From NCBI RefSeq assembly GCF_003573695.1, contig NC_039367.1:155631085-155695084 (forward strand): a stretch of 64,000 nucleotides of DNA, in the 5' to 3' direction. Both the position numbers and the translations under genes were made by a program. This document shows, piece after piece, positions 1-9,173 of this stretch. Within the stretch, counting starts at the first letter, position 1. Every line of letters begins with the position of its first letter. This stretch comes from Papaver somniferum. Its lineage: Eukaryota; Streptophyta; Magnoliopsida; Ranunculales; Papaveraceae. Under the pieces are notes generated by a model, which saw only the letters and a list, made by a program, of their open reading frames with translations, was not told the origin of the DNA and did no database searches.

Positions 1-150
1 AGAGTTGGCTATAAGGGCATGGCCCTTGGGTCATTAGACTTTTGTGCTTGGGGGGGAGGCTTAGACTAGGGCAAGGTTGCCTTTCCCGTACGCGCGGTGC
101 TTCGCACAGAAGCACGTCCGGTCGGTCGGTCGGGTCGGGCTCGGGCTCGG

Positions 151-191
151 GGTGTGGGTGTGGGTGTGGGTGTGGGTGTGGGTGTGGGTGT
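151..191. repeat. (GTGTGG)n hexanucleotide microsatellite
   Basis: About six uninterrupted copies of GTGTGG follow a run of GTCGG/CTCGGG. Predicted ORFs across it (Val/Gly or Thr/Pro repeats) are artefacts of the repeat. It lies in the putative U3 part of the LTR. Confidence 0.9.
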
Positions 192-344
192 TTGCCTCTC
201 TTGTATGTACGTATTTGGCTTGGCAGCAACACACTGCTCCATGCCTGTCAAAACAACTTTTCTTGCACTATCTTTAACCCAACATAACCAGTTTTTCCTG
301 TCATACGCATGGGTTTTCTTTCTTGTTTGTAACTACACAAACAC

Positions 345-352
345 TATATAAG
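345..352 (+). promoter_or_regulatory. Putative LTR TATA box
   Basis: TATATAAG stands before a pyrimidine-rich leader, as expected for the U3/R boundary of a plant LTR. Confidence 0.4.
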
Positions 353-657
353 AGAGTAGTTGTAATCTCATAAGACATACCACAGAGAAATATCTCTTCT
401 ACTCTCCCTCAGTTTTTCTATAAACATCTCTTCTACTGTTTTAAGTTCTGCCAAGCTCTAAGGGTACCCTCATTGTATGCTACATTGAGGGGTACTAACT
501 GTAGTTGTATCCTGGAGGTGACTCGCCAACTGCTGTAGCATCTCAGAGGAGTGGCAGGCGATATTGCCTTTAGGACAGCGTAGTCTACGTGCCTCTACAT
601 TCTCTGTGCAGCAACATCAGCAACATTATTTTGTGCTAAGTATCTTCTTCTCAGTTA

Positions 658-1014
658 CTTTATTAGTATTTTTCTCAACATATACTTCTCAGCAAAATTC
701 GATGATCTTTCTCTACCACCTCCATCACCACCGCCACCACCACTACTAACAACACCGGCACCCCCAATTCTCCCACCCCCACTCTCATTTTCATCTTCTC
801 CATTACTAATCAACGAAGAAGAATCCTCCATATTAAGTAAAGATTCTTGATTACTAACCAAATTTGTTCTATCTTCATCACTAGAATCCAAATTCACCGT
901 TGGGTCTTTCTCAATTCCATCAACACCGACAGTATCAATCTTATTAGTACTAGTAGTCGAGTGGGTTCTTCTTCTGAGGGTTTTAGGGTTTAGTGATTCT
1001 TGTGAATCCGCCAT
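658..1014 (-). CDS. First exon of an unrecognised plant gene
   Basis: An open frame starts MADSQESLNPKTLRRR and runs about 119 codons through acidic, Ser/Asp-rich and then Gly-rich low-complexity sequence before a short basic end (AEKYMLRKILIK). On the minus strand the frame reaches AAA then GTAACTGAG, a good plant splice donor, so it is more likely exon 1 of a longer gene than a complete protein. The start is the first Met; the upstream 1015-1265 is A/T-rich with TTT tracts, like a 5' UTR and promoter. The composition resembles the disordered N-terminus of many membrane or regulatory proteins, but I do not recognise the family. Two insertions flank it: an LTR inside the presumed intron and a MULE about 260 bp upstream. 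It may therefore be inactive. Confidence 0.45.
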
Positions 1015-1265
1015 TTTTAGAAGAGAGAAGAAAAAGGTGCGAATTTTTTTTCCAGAAAGATTCTTGATTTTATCCGAATGTTTGTTGGCGTTAGTTAAAT
1101 TGATAAAAGTAATAGCATAAAAATGATACTTACAGAGAGATTTTTGTTGAGTGTTTGGGACGATTTGATTGGTTGGATTATCTTGGTTTAAGAGTTTTGG
1201 TGGGTGGATATAGCGGTTTAGGAGCGGCTGGAGGAAGAGAAAATGATAACGTCAAGGGTGTTTTA

Positions 1266-1274
1266 TTTTTTTGG
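1266..1274. repeat. Target site duplication, left (MULE)
   Basis: TTTTTTTGG is repeated exactly at 6915-6923. Because it is low-complexity, the boundary could shift by one base. Confidence 0.8.
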
Positions 1275-1322
1275 AACGATTTTTTTGGGACCATGGTTTT
1301 TTTTGGACCATTGTTTTATAAG
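1275..1322 (+). repeat. MULE left terminal inverted repeat
   Basis: Holds GGGACCATGG and a second GGACCAT. It pairs with 6866-6914 on the other strand, with small length differences in the T/A runs. Confidence 0.85.
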
Positions 1323-1595
1323 GCCATCTACCCCATATTTATAAGGGATGTCTTTAAGTGTAGACATTACTAATTTGACCCCCTAATCCTAATTGAGATT
1401 ATAACTAAACTAATAACTACCAAAATATAAAAAAACGTAATCTAATCTATTAACAAAACCAAAATCAGACTACCCTACCGCCGCACAAAGAAAAAAAAAG
1501 TCTTCTTCTTCTTCTTCTTCCTTTCAACATCGTCTTCATCGATTAATCGTCAATTCATAAAATTTTCATCGTCGATTAATCAATCGACTATAACA

Positions 1596-4169
1596 ATGGT
1601 TCTTCGAAAGAATACCAAAAGACTCCCAGGAACAGGTCCCCCATTAGGACATCTAGCAAATCAGCCAAGTGATTTTGAGATTCATAAAGAAGTGGAAGAG
1701 CCAAGTGAATCCATAATCCAGTATAATATACGCAGTAAGAAGCCTGATTCTTCCATGGGACCGATTCACAGGTATTTCCCGAGAAACCCATTTCTTTTAA
1801 TTTGATTTTCATCGATTCAATTGATTAGAAATCATCAAAATAGGGTTCAAATTGAAGTTACAGTGTTTAGTTCGGTTAGAGCGTCTTTTACTGTTGCCCT
1901 AGTTTCTTAGCCGAACTCCATGAAACGAAGAACACGAAGAACAGTTCGGTTTTATAGGATTGAAAACTAGGTTACCGAACTCGTGAGTTCGGTTGTTTCG
2001 CAAAAAATGGTTGAACTGTCATGTAACCGAACTATAGCCATATTACCAAAAATAGGAAAAAAATCCATGTAACCGAACTGTTTGATTTTTCCCAAAATTT
2101 CTAGTACCCACACTACCGAACTCTAGCACCTTTGTTCGGTTGTTTCGCATAAATGTTTAAAACTGCCATGTAACCGAACTGTACCCTTATTACAAAAAAA
2201 AAATTTGCCATGTAACCGAACTATTCTTTTTTTCCCTATATTTTTAATATCCATATAACCGAACTTGTTCCAATATGTTCGGTTTGTTCGCAAAAAATTT
2301 TGACAAACCGAACTCTTGGCTATTTACATATATATGTGGAGTTCGGTTTTCTCGAAAAAATAATTGAGTAACCGAACTCTACCCTGGAACACGATTTTTT
2401 TTTCTTGAGTTGGTTTTTTTTTCGTGAATTATTCCTTATTTCTTTTGTTTTTTTATTTAGTGGCAAAGGTAAGAAATCTAACCAACCATTACCGGAAGAT
2501 TTGAGAACTCCCACGCCTAGAGGCCCAAAACACTTAGGTGTCGATAAGCGTGGAACCAAAAATGCTAAGTATGGAGGTGAGTCATTACCGGGTGTTGTCA
2601 TCCAAGATGGTGTCAATAGATATAATGTTGACAACGTAATCCAACAAGTTAATGAAGAGATCGTGGAAGAGATGAGCAGTCAAGAACATAATCAAGGTGG
2701 AGAAGATGAACTAGATCAAGGAGGAGGAAATGAGGGTGGCGATGATGAGGGTGAAAAATATGAGGAAGGCGGAGACAAGGATGGAGATAAGGATGATGAT
2801 GAATCAGAGGAGGGATCAGATGAAGAGGAAGAAGAAGAGGAACAAGCAGACATAGTGGTAAAGAGACCTAGAAAGACGCCTAAAAAGCCTTGTGCTAGAT
2901 ATTCGTACATTCTTCATAAGGATTTGTGTTTTCCGCCAAAGAATCCAACATATGGTACTCCAAGAGATGGCGGGGAGGTATTGATGGGCTACAAAAACTC
3001 ATGGGCTGCCAATATCTTTGCAACAAAGGTATGGTTCAATCTTAACCATCAAGATTTAGATTTCTCGGTCATTTTATTATATTTTGACATATATTGTCTT
3101 TTCTATATATATTAGTATATAAGATATGATGTTGTGTTTTTAGGATCATAAAAATGTTGTTCGTGTTTTGAAACTTCAAAAGAACAAGGTATGGAATATA
3201 TAAAATGAGTGTGATGAGGTCCTCCTGGCGGTATTTGATTGTGTACTACGGAACGGGATACAACATGCACACCAAAAATTTGATGCTGTCACTGTTACTG
3301 CATTTGCCGAGAGGGCTTATCCAGAAACGAATACCTTTCATCTACCTTTTGGTGATAACTCCGGATGATTGTTTTAGAATCGCATCCCTACCAATTACAG
3401 GAACAAGTGTTCGAGATGGCTACGATCCCTCGATGAGTTATGAAGTTCTTCAAAAACTAGTTGAAAGGTGTCTAGGATGGAGCGATAAAAAGGCACAATG
3501 TGAGTTTAGGCGAGCTAACAAAGAGCCTAAGGAAGGTGATGAGTATAATGAGTTTGAGGAAGACCGCACGTACAAGAATAAATTGAAAAAGATCAAGCTC
3601 AAAACCTCGTTTGATGAGTTTTCAGGGACGAAAGATTTGGTTGCTCAAGGAAAGTTGATGATGACAGAGGAGAAGACTAAGCACCATGTGACTGCTTATT
3701 TGTTATATCAACTTGGAACCATCTTCTTCCCTGAAACTTCAGGCCACGTGGTAAATACTCATTACCTCCAGCTATTGGACCCCTTGGATGAGGTGAACAA
3801 CTACTCTTGGGGCATTACGGTTCTTTCATTCGTTCAAGTGGAACTCAGAAAAGATTCGAGGCTTAGGAGTCTATATTTTGGAGGCTTATACACCCTTGTT
3901 CAGGTACCCCGTTAAATTATCATTTGTGTGTTTGAATATATAAGTGAAAGAATGTGTATTGTTACTAATCATATTGCGAATGTATTATTTTTTGCCTCTT
4001 CTCATAGGTTTGGGTGTGCGACCACTTCCCTAAACTGCAATTGTCTAATGCTCACACTCCTTGGCCTTATGGGAAGCCTACAGCTGGTAAATATGAATTT
4101 TTGAACTCACAGGAAAAGAATAAGGAAACAAAGGTGTTGGAGTTGAGGGAGACATTGGATAAGTTATAG
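1596..4169 (+). pseudogene. Plant mobile domain (PMD) gene inside the MULE, broken
   Basis: The exon chain I can follow: 1596-1771 (donor ACAG/GTATTT), 2461-3028 (acceptor TTTATTTAG), 3144-3188, about 3222-3903, and 4008-4169 (stop TAG). Phases fit across the first introns. The first part is basic, then comes a long Asp/Glu/Gly-rich acidic stretch (about 2640-2850), then a PMD-type region with ETNTFHLPFG, ITPDDCFRIASLPITG, YLLYQLGTIFFP, the Asp-Glu-Val plus Tyr-x-Trp-Gly block and a Gln-Val-Trp-x-x-Asp-His-Phe-Pro motif. Breaks: no good acceptor and an in-frame stop near 3203, and a frameshift near 3355. The C-terminus is short. Some PMD proteins (MAIN/MAIL1 type) act in gene silencing in plants; whether this one ever did is inference. 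The first intron (1772-2460) carries the left palindrome array. Confidence 0.75.
1869..2378. repeat. Left subterminal array of GTTCGGTT / AACCGAAC half-sites
   Basis: About 16 copies of GTTCGGTT or its reverse complement AACCGAAC in about 510 bp, often as an inverted pair with 20-40 bp between halves, e.g. GTTCGGTTGTTTCGC then GTAACCGAACT. The array starts about 600 bp from the left end of the MULE and lies in the PMD intron. A matching array lies about 560 bp from the right end. Such arrays fit transposase-binding or hairpin-forming subterminal repeats (inference). Confidence 0.9.
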
Positions 4170-6708
4170 TGGAGTCCCTTAAACAACCGAAGGTCCGCCA
4201 TTTTCTTGATGTTACCATCTTTGTGTACTTCATGATGCGGCTTTTTTGGAACTTCTCTTTAATTCTCTCAATATCGCGTTTGAAGTAACTCTCCATTGCG
4301 TTAAACACAACCACAAAATCATCGACACATCCAAAGAGATTTTTCTTCAACCGGTGGTGAGCCGATTCTACCAAACTTGTCGCTTGATTCCCAAAGTGTT
4401 TATAGTTGTTGGTAAAATCATAAACGAAGCGCTCTTTGTGCGGTTCCAACCATTGCTCCACCACATACGTTATTATATCCTCCGGATATTCGGGGCTAGA
4501 CCAATGTTCTCTAAATTCGGTAATATTTAAATAATACTCTTCTTCAGTGAGAGACCAAGTCAATGCCTCCCATTCCCCAGAGAAGGAAACCCATTTAGCG
4601 TGATTTATGGCGTATTGTTTATCGAATTCCTCTTTTGCATCCGCTTGTTCATCTTCCGGTAGCTTACTAATCTCTTCCAATACTTTCCTCTTAGGTGGAC
4701 AAAGTTGAGGCTTGCACCTATTCATCACATTGCACCATATATGAAATGTACAAAGCATATTATGTGTTAATGGGAAGACTTTCTCTATTGCGTTCATCAA
4801 TGCTACGTCATTGTCCGTCACGATAACCCCGGGGATCTCATCATCTCGGTAGATCGCCTTCACTTTTTGTAGCGCCCAAGTGTAACTTGGTTCTTGCTCG
4901 TCCTTTAGAAAACAAAAAGCAACGGTAAACGGTGATTTCGTCGACGTACGACCAACAATGTTCAACAATGGCATCTTGTATTTGTTTGTCTTGTAAGTGC
5001 AATCCATTATAAGAACTTCATGGAATGATTTATCCAATTGAACACTCTTCGGATGGGCAATGAAGAGATGAGTTATTTCTTCTTCCGGACCTACCTTCTT
5101 TTGAACCGAGTAACCTTTCTCTTGAGCCAAAAAAAATAATTGTTGCATTACTTTTCTATCCTTCCATTCATTCCTTTTAATCTTATGAATTACATTGTAA
5201 ATGGTGTACAAATAAGATACGTTACCCGGATTATCTTGCTTTAATAAGTGAAGCATTGTGGAAGGTGGAATACACAATTTCCTATACTCGGCTATTTTTT
5301 CAATTTCTCGAGGAGTGAGCCTTGCGGCCATTGCATGCCCTTCAAGATCATCCGGACGAGGGTGGTTATGACGACCTACCACCTTATCCATAGCTAGAAA
5401 CCATTTCGTTGTTAATTTGCTCTTGCTAAATACTAGCTTGAACGCACATTTGATTTTCTTTGAGAACGTTGTGTTCTTCCTCGTCGTCTTTCCTTTATAC
5501 TCATAAACCTTCCTCTTGTGACTAACATCGGGATCTCCACTTCTCTCACAAACCATTTCAAAACGATGTTGCTTTCTTTTCCATTCAAAACAAAGACGCA
5601 ATTGACTCTCTCGGCATGTTCTCTAGCCCAATTCTTCGCATCAATAGGTAAGACAAATACCAACTCATTCGCATAGTGAGTAGATGTATCTTCGAACAAC
5701 ATACCAATCAGATAAGGTTGATCATGCATTGGTATAGGTTGTGATTCCATCTATAAGAAATGTAATAACATCAATGCAATCACAAATAAGTTCGGTCACA
5801 TAATAATTTTATCGGGGAAACCGAACTCATTGTTCGGTTGGTTAAGCAAGTTGCAAAGCAACTGAACAAATAAAAGGAACCGAGTTCGGTAACATGTGAA
5901 TTTTATCGCAACAACCGAACTAATAAAAGGAACAGAGTTCGGTTACTTTGTATTTTATGTAGATAACCGAACTAGACACTGAAACTTCAGATTTTTTTGT
6001 TTGTTAAGTTCGATTGGTTATGCTGTTAGGTTCAAGTTTGCGAAACAACCGAACTTATTAAACATAGTTCGGTTAGATAGTTGGTACATGTCGTTTTCGA
6101 ACCAACCTAACTGTATACACTTGGTTAAACTTTATTTTTACGTAAAGTTCAGTTAGTTGCGAACCAACCGAACATAACACTGCATCTCAGAACTTCCATT
6201 AATGTGGAGTTCGGTAACCTGCGTGTTTGGATAAAGTAACCGAACTACATCTTCAAATGAGTTCGGTTACTTATTCATCTCACAAGGCAACCGAACTACA
6301 CCTTCAGAACAGTTCGGTTACATGTTCTTCATATAATGTAACCGAACTGTGCAAAATCCAGTTCAAAAATTTACATTTTTGGGGAAGTTTTTACCAATTC
6401 AACATACATTATCTAAGTTTGGAGCATACCTGTTCACCCGAATACTCTTCCTCCGGTTGTGGTTGATAAAATCCATCATTTTCATCTTGAGTTTCATTTT
6501 GGGGAAGAATACAATCACCATCTAAGAAATAATCCAATTCCGGATCATTTTGAAGATTAACAAATATTCTAGGAGAGGATGGAGATGAAGAATCAGATGA
6601 GTTTTCATCACTTGAAAACTCAAAGGGGGTGAATTGGAAAAAACTTTTATTTTCCGTGTTTTTCTCCTTCATCTTCTCTAACTCTACACTCACAATAATT
6701 CTACTCAA
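4078..6708 (-). pseudogene. MULE transposase gene (FAR1-like zinc finger + MULE catalytic core), frameshifted and 3'-truncated
   Basis: Exon 1 (6708 or internal Met near 6672, to 6432) is acidic and ends ...GEQ with donor CAG/GTATGC. The intron (5751-6431) holds the right array and ends CTTATAG. Exon 2 starts at 5750. A FAR1/WRKY-GCM1-type domain follows (two Cys blocks, then HNH near 5360), then the MULE core: DCTYKTN (first Asp), VTDND (second Asp), CTFHIW, and VESAH (third acidic residue). Near 5615 a GAGAGAG run changes the frame by two bases, splitting the domain. The frame ends within the antisense of the PMD gene, before any SWIM zinc finger that full-length relatives have. This suggests an internal deletion joined the two genes' 3' ends. 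The enzyme would bind element ends and cut DNA; this copy cannot make it whole. Confidence 0.85.
5788..6350. repeat. Right subterminal array of GTTCGGTT / AACCGAAC half-sites
   Basis: About 18 copies in about 560 bp, alternating orientation so that GAGTTCGGTTAC is followed after 20-30 bp by GTAACCGAACTC or a close variant. A few are degenerate (GTTCGATT, AACCTAAC). The array occupies the transposase gene's intron and mirrors the left array in distance from the element end. Confidence 0.9.
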
Positions 6709-6865
6709 CTAATAATAAACCCATCTTTTAATTTAATCTCACTAATTGTTTTTAACTAAATCATTTCACTAATCATAACCTAAATTAATTAAGAGGGTAG
6801 ATTAGGTATTAAATAAATAACTAGATATGGGGTGACCTAGAATTACTTCTAATGTCTTTACCCAA

Positions 6866-6914
6866 AATAAACCATGGTCCCCCCAAAAAAACCATGGTCC
6901 CCAAAAAATCGTTC
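6866..6914 (-). repeat. MULE right terminal inverted repeat
   Basis: Holds two CCATGGTCCCC blocks matching the left end in reverse complement, ending AAAAAATCGTTC. Confidence 0.85.
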
Positions 6915-6923
6915 TTTTTTTGG
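6915..6923. repeat. Target site duplication, right (MULE)
   Basis: Exact copy of TTTTTTTGG at 1266-1274, directly after the terminal TCGTTC. Confidence 0.8.
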
Positions 6924-7520
6924 TTCTACTTTTCATGATTTATATGGGCTGATATCATATCTACTAAAAGCATCTCCAATAGTGTGTGCTACAAATCCTA
7001 TGTGGAGTTTTTATTTAGGTCCTTATTTGTGGGGTTATATATATGTAGCAAAAAGAATAATGTTTTTCATATGAACCATCTCCAGCAGTGTAGGGTCTTA
7101 GTTTTAGGATTTGTTTTTTTTTTTGGATAAAGATAAAAGTGGTTCCTTTTTTCCTATTGGTTTAGAAAAATTATTAAAAAACAATACCTAAAAAAATAGT
7201 CAAAAAGATGAAATGAAGGTCATTCCCAAGGTCTAAATAAGACTTTATCTAAGACCTTCATATTTATTTTGACACCCTTCCTACTTTGTAGGACCTACGA
7301 CTGAAGATGGATTTAATCTAAATGAGAGTCTAAAACCTTATGTGTCAAAAGAAAATAAAACTTTCACCCTCTGTTGGAGATGCTCTAAGGGCTGATACCA
7401 GTCCATATAGGACAAAAAAGTCCAGGCGATCTTGACCATTGGATCGGTGGACTGGTATCATCCCCCGGTAGAGCTGGTACCAGCCCATATAAATCATGTT
7501 ACTTTTGGAGGTTTGGTTCC
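6924..7520. mobile_element. Short fold-back element hosting the Harbinger-like MITE
   Basis: ATGATTTATATGGGCTG near 6933 returns in reverse complement near 7480-7500, with looser similarity outside it. Removing the MITE at 6968-7385 leaves a fold-back of about 170 bp. No coding potential; no target duplication identified. Confidence 0.35.
6968..7385. mobile_element. Harbinger-like (Tourist-type) MITE
   Basis: Terminal inverted repeats AAGCATCTCCAATAG and, reverse-complemented, GAGCATCTCCAACAG, flanked by TAA at 6965-6967 and 7386-7388. Three-base TAA duplications fit PIF/Harbinger. About 418 bp, A/T-rich, no ORF. Confidence 0.75.
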
Positions 7521-7553
7521 TAGATATCATTGATCATCAATTTTACTTCAAAC

Positions 7554-8120
7554 CAATGCACTGAATCACGGATTTCAGGGTCGACTCGGCCCGAACAGCG
7601 ATATGTCGTCATCTTTGTCTCGATGAGATTTTCGGAGAAAAAGGTTTCCGTTCTGAATTTTTATAGGACTTTTGTTAAATCATTGTTGAAGTTATTGTGA
7701 ATTTTCGACTATGGTTTTGTTAAACCATCGTTGAAGTTATAGTGGATTTTCGACTAAGGTAAACTCACCCATCAAAATATAACTTAACGTGATAAATTTG
7801 AAGTTATAGTGGATTTTCGACTAAGGTAAACTCACCCATCAAAATATAACTTAACGTGATAAATTTGAAGTTATAGTGGATTTTCGACTAAGGTAAAACC
7901 ACCCCTCAAAATATAACTTAACGTGATAAAGAAATCAAACTTTTTAGTGCTGGTTTATTTATTTATATTAATGAAATTTTAATAGTATTCTTATATTTTT
8001 CTCGACGAGATCTCGGTCGTTTCAGTAAAGTCCTTGTCTCATCTCATCTTGTCGCGATTGAGAGATTCATTTGAATCAAGGACCGAAAGTGTGAATCTCG
8101 GTCGAAATTAACTACATAGG
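7554..8120. mobile_element. Small non-autonomous MULE-like element, same family as 19134-22806
   Basis: Left end CAATGCACTGAATCACGG and right end TCGAAATTAACTACAT resemble the ends of the 19134-22806 element (AATGTAGTCGATCTCGG; CGAAATTGACTACATTG). TTCAAAC flanks both sides (7547-7553, 8121-8127), consistent with a partly decayed 9-bp duplication. The subterminal parts share TCTCGG/CCGAGA-type motifs. The middle holds 67-bp tandem repeats. No ORF. Confidence 0.5.
7686..7932. repeat. 67-bp tandem repeat, about 3 units plus a decayed one
   Basis: AGTGGATTTTCGACTAAGG recurs at 7741, 7808 and 7875, period exactly 67. A diverged earlier unit (GTGAATTTTCGACTATGG) starts near 7696. Units 1 and 2 are almost identical, so amplification is recent relative to the element. 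Confidence 0.95.
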
Positions 8121-8469
8121 TTCAAACTCTAAATAGATAAATAAGTTGTTTATTTATTTCTTAATCTCGACTTAATTGTCTCTTTAAAGTTTATCAAATA
8201 ACTCAATGTCCCTTTATATTCAAAAACTAGAAAAATTCATAAAACTTTAAAGTTTTCTAAAGTTTAACAATGAACATCATGTGATGTTTGAACAATAAAA
8301 ATTCAAGTTCTACATACATGTTGATTGAAGATACTCATGAATAATGAATTATTTCTTGAGTGGTTACTAGTTAAACATAATTTGAAAATTGAGTTTTAAT
8401 AATTGAACTAAGTTGGAGATAAATAATCATCGTTTACTTGGTATAATAATCACACTAACCCTCTCCTCT
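8121..8469. other. Non-coding spacer with a dispersed repeat (about 8283-8440)
   Basis: A/T-rich, no gene seen. The part around 8283-8440 (with ATTCAAGTTCTACATACATG) is similar, in reverse orientation, to 25195-25350 (CATGCATGTAAAACTTGAAT). It is therefore a dispersed repeat of unknown class. Confidence 0.5.
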
Positions 8470-9173
8470 GCAGGTTAGGTAGATTCTTGTTTAGCCACGA
8501 CCTTGAAAAAGCTTTCCCGAGTGCTCTTCAAGTTGTGCTAACGAGGACCATTTCTGATCACAATACAATATTGGTGATTACTGAGCCTTCAATGTGTGCA
8601 AAGCCGTATTTCAAACTCGTCAGGTTGTGAGTTGAACATAAGGATTTTGCTAGTAAAGTTCAACATTGGTGGCAGGTTATGACTTTCCAAGGGAGTTCTA
8701 GTTCTAGATTCTTTTTAAAACTGCGGAACTTAAAACACCTTATTGAGTCGTGGAGAATTCAATAGTTCGGTGATGTGGGTAGAGAGAAGAACGAACTTAC
8801 TTGTCGAATTCATGTTTTGAAAATCCAAGAAGAAACAATTTCTTTACAACATATCCAATTAGAGGAGAGACTTCAATGAAAGATTAAGTTGAAGAATTTA
8901 GAAACCACGGAGGCAATAAAATGGCAGTTGAGAGCAAAACAAAATGACTTCAAATGGGGAGATTCCAACACAAGATATTTTCATAGAATTGCAAGCACAA
9001 GGAGGAGGAGGAACACGATCGCCAAGTTACAAGTTTGAGAAGTGGACTGTTTTCATCAGAGCATCATAAAAGAATAATCAGAATTTTTTATATCAATCTC
9101 TTTACTCACATGATGAGGTTAATTTGCAAATGTAGAATCTTCACTTTCCTAAAGTAAAGGAGGAAGATAAGAT

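Larger units (their letters stand above)
1..625 (+). mobile_element. 3' part of a copia-like LTR (5' end outside window)
   Basis: No protein reading frame is credible here. The stretch has LTR features: a TATA box (TATATAAG near 345) followed by a leader-like region rich in TCTCTTCTACT, and an end in CAACA near 625. It stops about 33 bp before the splice donor of the minus-strand exon at 658-1014, so it probably sits inside that gene's first intron. It could be a solo LTR or the 3' LTR of a full element; the left end and the target duplication lie outside the window, so this cannot be decided. The copia assignment rests on general appearance only. Confidence 0.45.
1275..6914. mobile_element. 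Mutator-like DNA transposon carrying PMD and transposase genes
   Basis: The ends are inverted repeats: left (G)AACGATTTTTTTGGGACC, right, reverse-complemented, GAACGATTTTTTGGGGACC, similar for about 45 bp. They are flanked by a perfect 9-bp duplication TTTTTTTGG (1266-1274 and 6915-6923), the size typical of Mutator elements. Inside are two convergent genes: a PMD gene (+, 1596-4169) and a FAR1/MULE transposase gene (-, 4078-6708), overlapping at their 3' ends. Each gene's large first intron holds an array of GTTCGGTT/AACCGAAC. PMD domains are known to be associated with plant transposons. Both genes are broken, so this copy is probably not autonomous. Confidence 0.9.

Noticed and set aside
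151..191. Interstitial telomere-like repeat
   Set aside because: The unit is GTGTGG, not TTTAGGG, and it is short.
42..351. Three overlapping ORFs with Val/Gly/Cys or Thr/Pro repeats
   Set aside because: They come from the (GTGTGG)n microsatellite read in several frames; no start context or family features.
658..1014. DGAT1-like N-terminus (Arg-rich, Ser/Gly-rich)
   Set aside because: Only composition is similar; no conserved motif supports it.
2716..2910. Minus-strand Ser/Pro-rich ORF
   Set aside because: Antisense shadow of the acidic stretch in the PMD gene.
4246..4530. Plus-strand 94-codon ORF
   Set aside because: Antisense of the transposase.
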